Virus record (IMG/VR): IMGVR_UViG_3300008107_000879
Span: 1-21,019 of that record
DNA from: a virus
Direction: 5' to 3' (one strand)
Length of the DNA stretch: 21,019 nucleotides
Shown: positions 15,752 through 21,019 of the stretch, one piece after another
Position numbering within the stretch: position 1 is the stretch's first letter
Layout of the letters: every line of letters starts with the position of its first letter
The notes under the pieces: model-generated
What the model saw: only the letters and a program-made list of their open reading frames with translations
Databases searched by the model: none
Told to the model about the DNA's origin: nothing
Position numbers and translations under genes: made by a program

Positions 15752-17350
15752 TTAAGAGGAGCGTCTCCCTTCGCCTTTAGGATTTCTTCCAGCGGTGGTT
15801 GCAGGAGTATCAGCCTGAGCCTGTTGTCTTTCAGCATCACGGTCTCTGTTACCTGCGTTGTTTGCATTAGAGTCTGCTGCTTGACGAGCCGTAGGCTGAA
15901 CCATTGCATCTCCATCTGGACGCTCTGCAAGGTTAAGAATGTCACGAGCCTCGTTAGGAGCCATAATCTGGTTCTTAACGTAGTTAGTAATAATCTGTGA
16001 CTGAGCAAGTTCGTCTGTAAGTGTTAGTTCGTTGAACTTAAGTTCTAGAACATCTGTCTTCTCACGGATAATCTTGTTAAGAATCTTTTCAAGGTTACGC
16101 TGTGCTGGTCTTGCAACCTGCTCTTTAAATGTTCTGTCCTGTGCTAGTGAGTCAGCAATTGACGATGAACTGCTACCTCCAAGTTTTGAAAGTGGAACTT
16201 GGTGAGCAACAAGAATGTCGTCACGGTTCTGGTTACGGTACTGGCTAAACGAGCCTTCCTGAATACCGTTTTCAATTGGCTCCATCTTGAACTCAACTTT
16301 GTTGCTGTCTGAGTCTCCTGGCAATGGAATGTAAAGAGTTCTGTGTGACTGACCCTTTAGACCAGTCTGCAGGAAACGGAACAACTTGTCCTCTGCCTCT
16401 TGTGTAAGTTGTGCACCCTTAAGAGTTACAATGTAACGTGGCACTGCCTTGTTGTTGAAGTAATCGATGTTGTACTGGGATGCAAGCATGTCTCCCAATA
16501 GAGATGGCATAGCAGCCATAATGTCTGGCACACCATAGAAAGTGTTTAGTGGAGAGTATTCCTTAATGTGGATAATCTCGTTTGGTCGTGGGTCTTCGGT
16601 AATGTAGTTAATGTTCTTTGCACCAAAGTTACGGAAATAAACAACCTTGTTTGAAATGATTTGAACGTATCCATCACGCAGTCTACGAACACGCATTGTT
16701 GATGCAGGGATGTGACCAATGTAGCCAATCTCTCCAGTGGTTGTTCTTCCTACTTCAATGTAGCCATTACCCATTGCGTGTACGTCAGTAAATACCTTCT
16801 CAAGAACTGAGGAGAACGATTCGTCTTGGTTGAGTCCTTCTATCCAGTCTCTAAGTTGTACCTTAAGTCTTTCAATTCTCTTTCTAGCACGAGACATCTG
16901 TTCTGCCGAAGCAGCCTCTAGTTTTAGATTTGTCTTGTCTGAAACAATAAAATCATAACCAAGACCAACTGTGTTTTCAACTTTTGCATCAATAGCGGCG
17001 TGGTTGGCAAATGAGGTGTCGTAGTAGTTTGCAAGTTCGTAAAGATTGTATGGTGGGGTAATTACGTCAAAGAGTGAGTATGCGTTACGGAAGACTATTC
17101 CAGGATTGATGGCATTTGAGCGAGCACCACCTGTACCCATCTGAATTGCACCAGCAGACTCTAGATAAGCATCGTCGCCAATTGCCTTAGACATTCTGGA
17201 ACTTCTACGCTTAAAGTTGGTCTGCATACCAGAAAGACCCTTTAGTTCATCCCATGATTTGTTGAATGGGTCTAGAGAAGCAAACTCATTCACTGTCTCT
17301 TGAGCCTCGTCTAGGCGAGCAGGTGTGTTTGCGTATTCGTAGTAACTCAT
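15752..17350 (-). CDS. Portal protein (532 aa)
   Basis: The portal is the dodecameric ring at the capsid vertex through which DNA is packaged and ejected, and the docking site for connector proteins. The sequence fits the HK97/PBSX-type portal family: VFRNAYSLFDVITPPYNLYE (87-106), FTDVHAMGNGYIEVGRTTTG (187-206), YSPLNTFYGVPDI (265-277), YNIDYFNNKAVPRYIVTLKG (293-312), the crown helix region, and a disordered Ala/Gln/Asp/Arg-rich tail (about 485-532). The length is normal for the family. The ATG overlaps the previous stop (TAATG) with GAGGAG just upstream, so its translation is coupled to the small gene before it. From memory it resembles portals of large actinobacteriophages. Confidence 0.93.
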   Translation of the reverse strand: MSYYEYANTPARLDEAQETVNEFASLDPFNKSWDELKGLSGMQTNFKRRSSRMSKAIGDDAYLESAGAIQMGTGGARSNAINPGIVFRNAYSLFDVITPPYNLYELANYYDTSFANHAAIDAKVENTVGLGYDFIVSDKTNLKLEAASAEQMSRARKRIERLKVQLRDWIEGLNQDESFSSVLEKVFTDVHAMGNGYIEVGRTTTGEIGYIGHIPASTMRVRRLRDGYVQIISNKVVYFRNFGAKNINYITEDPRPNEIIHIKEYSPLNTFYGVPDIMAAMPSLLGDMLASQYNIDYFNNKAVPRYIVTLKGAQLTQEAEDKLFRFLQTGLKGQSHRTLYIPLPGDSDSNKVEFKMEPIENGIQEGSFSQYRNQNRDDILVAHQVPLSKLGGSSSSSIADSLAQDRTFKEQVARPAQRNLEKILNKIIREKTDVLELKFNELTLTDELAQSQIITNYVKNQIMAPNEARDILNLAERPDGDAMVQPTARQAADSNANNAGNRDRDAERQQAQADTPATTAGRNPKGEGRRSS

Positions 17351-17745
17351 TACTCCTCATTCCCAAATTCTAGTTGTGTCTTCTTGGCTGCAATCAATGC
17401 ACCGAGGTCTGTTTCTGAAGGAATGTATCCCTGCTGCATACGGTCAATCTGCTCGCTGTATTCTTCATCCGATACCTTGCGAACATTAGGAAAGAAAACT
17501 GCCTGTCCATCTGGCTGACCATTATACGATGCTTCTGCACGGAGCAGAGCAATACGAGATTCGTCACCCTTCATTGAGTCAATGCTTAGTGCGTTACCGT
17601 GGTCGTCTGTGAAATACTTGCCAGAACGCAACTGCCATACATAGATTCCGTAGTTGGAAAATGGTTCTTCAACGACTGATACCTTTGTTTTACCAATCTG
17701 ATTGGGCATAACCTGCCCGAAGTCTTTTGTAGTGTCAATGTTCAT
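17350..17745 (-). CDS. Conserved small protein upstream of portal, function unknown (131 aa)
   Basis: An acidic protein with VWQLRSGKYFTDDHGNALSI and a helical C-terminus (LGALIAAKKTQLEFGNEE). I do not recognise a domain with a known function. Its tight coupling to the portal (TAATG overlap) suggests a head-assembly or packaging role. Two starts are possible, GTG 17751 or ATG 17745. I prefer the ATG, because TGG-TATACT ends one base before the GTG but seven bases before the ATG, the spacing at which transcription starts; there is no ribosome site. Confidence 0.75.
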   Translation of the reverse strand: MNIDTTKDFGQVMPNQIGKTKVSVVEEPFSNYGIYVWQLRSGKYFTDDHGNALSIDSMKGDESRIALLRAEASYNGQPDGQAVFFPNVRKVSDEEYSEQIDRMQQGYIPSETDLGALIAAKKTQLEFGNEE

Positions 17746-17752
17746 AACCACT

Positions 17753-17761
17753 AGTATACCA
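17753..17761 (-). promoter_or_regulatory. Candidate leaderless extended -10 promoter of the portal unit
   Basis: TGG-TATACT lies in the 35-base gap after the 1019-residue gene and ends seven bases before the ATG at 17745. It would drive the small gene and the portal. No strong -35 is seen. Confidence 0.55.
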
Positions 17762-17780
17762 CATTATCTACTATTTTGCA

Positions 17781-20700
17781 CTATTCCATACCAGTGAGTG
17801 TCGAAAGTACTGGGTTTGCTACAGAATATTGCTTAGTATTAAACGAGTTAGTTCCAGCAAAATATAGATATGATGAATCCAAAACCTGAAGTTTTGTTAA
17901 AACGTGGTCATTGTTTGACAAATTAGTAACTCCTACATAGGAATTATAAGCGTCTGAGGTGTTTGACTTAAACACAGACAATATAACATCTTGCCAGGTT
18001 ATTCCTGTAAGGTCTTGCCACTTACCAGGAACATATCTTTGCCAAGTATTGCTAGAGGATAGTGCTGCCAAGTTTGCATTGATTTGATAGAGAATAAGAT
18101 TATCTATTGTTAAATATCCTGTTAGGTCAAACTGACCAGTAATTCCATTCAGGGATAGTGCTGTTGGGAACATTGCTGAAATGGTTACCCATGTGTTTAC
18201 GTTAAATGTGTTTGTCTCAATACCGTCGATGTAGAAAATAACGTTGGTACTTACAAGACCAGTACTTAGGTCAGTTGCCGATATTCTAACGTCTTCTGAA
18301 TTAGAAGATACTGTCGAAAGACTAAATCTATAATTAAAGTTAGAACTGGCAACATCAAATACGTTTTCTGTGCTTGACTGCAAAGTATATGCTGATGTTG
18401 CTGTGTTGTATGGAGTATCGTATTTTGCAGCAAACTGTATAGCACCCAACTTATAGTCTGAAGTTGCTTGTGGATTGATTGGAAATCTAAGTCCACGATT
18501 TGTTATTCCAGATACCGCACCTGGGGCTAATCTAATTCCACTACTTGAACTCAAATAAAGGTGTGGACTTGGTTTCTTGCTAATAATATAAGGATTCTTG
18601 CCAGCATAGTTATAGGTTCTACTTGATATAACATTCGGAGTTGACTCTGTATATGTAAAAGGAATTATTGTTCCTCCAAATTTAGTGGTAATTGGATTGG
18701 TAACATTTTGATAATAATTATAGGCTACCGAAAAAAGGTCAAGATACTGAATCTTTGGGTAGTTAGACAATGTATCAATTACCTGAAATTCTGTGTGAAC
18801 AACAATACAGAGTTGTGATAAGTCTGGGTCTGTTGGCGGATAAACAATCACACCGTCGGCAACCTCATACTTTGTTGTTTGCCAAGAAGTTCCTGCTCCT
18901 GGGCTAATCGTTAGGTTTAACGGTATTGATTGAGTAGTGGTGAAGGTTGAGTCTGGTTGATACGGATTGCTTAATGGCTCAAATGTAATATATGTTCTTA
19001 CCATTGTTGTAAGCAAGTTAAGTGAAGAGTTTGCAAAACCACTATATCTTCCTGTATTTAGATTAGATGAAGTTCTTGATACTGGTGCATCATAACCCAC
19101 ATTAAACTGAAGAAAATCAAAGTCGTAACCAACATTGCCAGAAACATCTGTAACTGTTTGAGAAAAGTTCTTAAGTGGAATATGGCTTTTCCAAGACCCA
19201 CCAGAGTTTGAGACAATCTTATTGTCAAACATTGTAACTTCATAACTAGCCATTACGTTTTGAAGTCCATTTAAAATAGTTCCACTTGTCTCAGTTCCAG
19301 ATGGGAAGTAGAACACTCCATCTGTCCTTACTATTGTTTCTCCAGATATAGGGTTTGTTCTTCTTGAAAGATTGTCGTCTGTTAAAAATTTAATAGAAAG
19401 AATGTCTGCTACTGATGTGTCGTCATTTGCCAAATTGCTATCTCCAGCAATAAAGACAACAATTCTAGACTGATTGCTAAAGAAGTTAGCAACATTGCTA
19501 CCATAGTTGTTGGCAAATTTGTCAATATCAATTCCAACATTGAAATAGTAGTAATTTGGACTTCCAGTAATAAGGCGTATGTTGTCTGCTGGAGTTTCTG
19601 TCTTTAAGGTAGACAATGTTCCATTATAAGATAACTTATAATAGATTGTTCCAGAGTTTACAGAAATTGAGAAATAATTTGCTGTATTTATGTCTACAAA
19701 TTTAAATATAATTTCCTCTGATGTTGGTCTTGTAGTGTTATATCTTCCATAAAGATAAAATGCCTTTATAGGTTCTTCCAGTATTTCCATAGAGTCAAAT
19801 GAGAAATTTGATACTAGCCACCCTGCCTGTTTCAGATTTATCTTTCCTGTTGCATTCAGGTCTGAGATTGTTTGTGTTCCAGTGGTATTAAGTGTTGGCA
19901 AAGCATATTTATTTACAGCAATGTAGTTTTTTGCTATCGTCAGATTGTCTGACACACCGCTGCTCCAGGGGGCATTTGTTGGAAACTTATACTCATTAGA
20001 AAATCCAGAACTAGAAAAATCTACAGACGCTACATTTCCTGCAGCAGAACCAATAGTGTTTTCAATTGTATTTACGGCATGTGCTTTTGCAAATCTAACT
20101 TGTGCCTGTGATATGCTAACTCTATATGGGAATATTGAAATACAATCATATATTCCATCATTAAAGGAGATGTAGTCAGTCATTGAATTTGCATCCCCTG
20201 CTGTTGCTAGGGATGGCTCTGCTAACAATGCTAAATCGTCACTATCTATATCCAGTGATATTAAGACTTCTCCGTTAACCATCAATAAAACATTTTCCGA
20301 AGAGTAAACTATGTGAATCAATAGTGGTCTATTAAAGTCCTTAAAGTGATGGCTGCCAGTTTTATTTCCAAACTTAAGAACAAATGATGTACTGTTTACA
20401 TAAAGTCCATTAGTGTTTACTAAATCTGCAAATGAGGAAACAACCTTTGTAAGTGTGTTGTTGATTGGTTTTTTAATTTGAGTCCAAAACTCAAGGGTTA
20501 GGTTTCTATATGTTCCTAGTGTATTTAAAAATCCAAATGCTGGGAAAATCAATCCATCGTCTGTGTTAAGGAATTTAGTTGAATTAAACGAACCATAAAT
20601 AACTGGTTTTGTGTTTACTTTGGTTGTCGATGTTTTCACATAGCCTGGATAGCCTTTTAGATTGTATGGTGCAAGCAAATGAACAGCATCGCTCATAGTT

Positions 20701-20840
20701 CCATCAATTGGTGCTGTGTTTCCATATAAATAATATATATCTACAATTGGTGTTGTCGTAAAATCTTCATCAATTGCCCATGTTGCGATTGATTGTTGTG
20801 ATAGCACGAAGTTAGCATAGGAATTTATTTTGGTAGCCAT
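17781..20840 (-). CDS. Large LamG-like structural protein, probable tail fibre or virion surface protein (1019 aa)
   Basis: Residues about 80-256 look like a concanavalin/LamG jelly roll: LTLEFWTQI (115-123), IHIVYSSENVLLMVNGE (175-191), then YDCISIFPYRVSISQAQVRF (231-250). The rest is a long beta-rich, Ser/Thr/Asn/Tyr-rich chain with Gly-poor repeats and a C-terminal part containing KWQDLTGITWQD. Such proteins bind glycans or form fibres and head decorations. The position, upstream of the portal and far from the tail tip genes, is unusual for a tail fibre. The coding is visibly more AT-rich (many ATA, TTA, AGA codons) than the portal and capsid genes. The gene stands alone between a terminator-promoter pair and the next promoter. 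The jelly-roll call is by pattern only. Confidence 0.7.
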   Translation of the reverse strand: MATKINSYANFVLSQQSIATWAIDEDFTTTPIVDIYYLYGNTAPIDGTMSDAVHLLAPYNLKGYPGYVKTSTTKVNTKPVIYGSFNSTKFLNTDDGLIFPAFGFLNTLGTYRNLTLEFWTQIKKPINNTLTKVVSSFADLVNTNGLYVNSTSFVLKFGNKTGSHHFKDFNRPLLIHIVYSSENVLLMVNGEVLISLDIDSDDLALLAEPSLATAGDANSMTDYISFNDGIYDCISIFPYRVSISQAQVRFAKAHAVNTIENTIGSAAGNVASVDFSSSGFSNEYKFPTNAPWSSGVSDNLTIAKNYIAVNKYALPTLNTTGTQTISDLNATGKINLKQAGWLVSNFSFDSMEILEEPIKAFYLYGRYNTTRPTSEEIIFKFVDINTANYFSISVNSGTIYYKLSYNGTLSTLKTETPADNIRLITGSPNYYYFNVGIDIDKFANNYGSNVANFFSNQSRIVVFIAGDSNLANDDTSVADILSIKFLTDDNLSRRTNPISGETIVRTDGVFYFPSGTETSGTILNGLQNVMASYEVTMFDNKIVSNSGGSWKSHIPLKNFSQTVTDVSGNVGYDFDFLQFNVGYDAPVSRTSSNLNTGRYSGFANSSLNLLTTMVRTYITFEPLSNPYQPDSTFTTTQSIPLNLTISPGAGTSWQTTKYEVADGVIVYPPTDPDLSQLCIVVHTEFQVIDTLSNYPKIQYLDLFSVAYNYYQNVTNPITTKFGGTIIPFTYTESTPNVISSRTYNYAGKNPYIISKKPSPHLYLSSSSGIRLAPGAVSGITNRGLRFPINPQATSDYKLGAIQFAAKYDTPYNTATSAYTLQSSTENVFDVASSNFNYRFSLSTVSSNSEDVRISATDLSTGLVSTNVIFYIDGIETNTFNVNTWVTISAMFPTALSLNGITGQFDLTGYLTIDNLILYQINANLAALSSSNTWQRYVPGKWQDLTGITWQDVILSVFKSNTSDAYNSYVGVTNLSNNDHVLTKLQVLDSSYLYFAGTNSFNTKQYSVANPVLSTLTGME

Positions 20841-20847
20841 ATGTACT

Positions 20848-20856
20848 ATTCTACCA
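20848..20856 (-). promoter_or_regulatory. Candidate leaderless extended -10 promoter of the LamG-like gene
   Basis: TGG-TAGAAT ends seven bases before the ATG at 20840, directly downstream of a terminator. No Shine-Dalgarno sequence lies between. Confidence 0.5.
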
Positions 20857-20860
20857 CATA

Positions 20861-20893
20861 AGAAAATGCCCTGCCTAACTAAAGACAGGGCAT
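20861..20893 (-). terminator. Rho-independent terminator of the right-most gene
   Basis: The arms ATGCCCTGTC and GGCAGGGCAT form a 10-bp stem with one G-U and an 8-base loop, followed by TTTCTT on the minus strand. It lies 12 bases beyond the stop of the partial gene at the right edge. Confidence 0.88.
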
Positions 20894-20905
20894 CTCAACA
20901 TCCAA

Positions 20906-21019
20906 TTACTTCTTGTCTGGAATCTTGATTTCACAGGCATCTGTTGTACAGTATGCTTCTCCCATTGCATCTAGATTCTCTACACCGTCGTAAATTGCAG
21001 AGAAGTCAATCTTTGCAAG
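20906..21019 (-). CDS. C-terminal end of an unidentified protein (partial at right edge)
   Basis: An open frame enters from the right edge and gives 37 residues ending AYCTTDACEIKIPDKK before a TAA. It has two cysteines seven residues apart and an acidic character. It is followed by a well-formed terminator, which supports a real, well-expressed gene ending here. Too little is visible to name it; terminase genes would be expected upstream of a portal, but this short end does not identify one. Confidence 0.6.
   Translation of the reverse strand, partial: LAKIDFSAIYDGVENLDAMGEAYCTTDACEIKIPDKK

Noticed and set aside
17746-17751. GTG start for the small gene upstream of portal
   Set aside because: It lies one base after the -10 element, so a transcript from that promoter would not include it; the ATG at 17745 fits.
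1-21019. tRNA genes, CRISPR arrays, insertion sequences, integrase or attachment sites
   Set aside because: No cloverleaf, spaced direct repeats, transposase or recombinase sequence was found; intergenic gaps are all under 100 bases.

Overview
The window is part of the structural (virion) gene module of a tailed double-stranded DNA phage. Every convincing gene lies on the minus strand, so transcription runs from the right end (21019) to the left end (1). In that direction the order is: the tail of an unidentified small gene; a 1019-residue LamG-like structural protein; a small conserved protein; portal; prohead protease fused to a scaffold; major capsid protein; a small capsid-associated protein; four head-to-tail connector, neck or tail-completion genes; major tail protein; two related tail assembly chaperones; and a giant tape measure protein that runs off the left edge. 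A tail-tube gene with no neighbouring sheath gene suggests a siphovirus. The portal, capsid and tail-tube proteins resemble, from memory, those of large actinobacteriophages. Leaderless-looking promoters also fit an actinobacterial host, but base composition is AT-rich for Streptomyces-type hosts. The host assignment is inference.

Right part (13.4-21 kb): a hairpin terminator closes the right-most gene and a promoter starts the LamG-like gene within a few bases of it. The portal is translationally coupled to the small gene before it. The protease gene carries a strong ribosome binding site and in-frame ATG in its middle, which would make a separate 153-residue scaffold, as in lambda C/Nu3. 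The capsid gene starts two bases after its stop behind an essentially perfect Shine-Dalgarno sequence and ends in a second hairpin terminator.

Middle (8.2-13.4 kb): connector and neck genes overlap by 1-4 bases or abut. The major tail protein has its own promoter and leader and ends in a third terminator. The usual frameshifted chaperone pair is replaced by two separate paralogous genes: a long form (shared domain plus extension) and a short form (shared domain alone), each with a candidate promoter.

Left part (1-8.2 kb): one uninterrupted frame of more than 2737 codons encodes the tape measure protein. Its N-terminal part has the TP901-like tape measure core. Between two imperfect copies of a 54-residue Gly/Pro-rich motif sits a 760-residue segment that does not look like a ruler. 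It contains a candidate kinase-fold domain (Lys803, Glu814, Asp886/Asn891, Asp899-x-Gly) and a HAD-type phosphatase domain with all four motifs (Asp1330-x-Asp1332-x-Thr1334, Thr1392, a Lys, Asp1451-Asp1452). A kinase-like plus phosphatase cassette inside a tape measure protein is the most unusual thing in this window. No tRNA, rRNA, CRISPR array, insertion sequence or integrase was seen.
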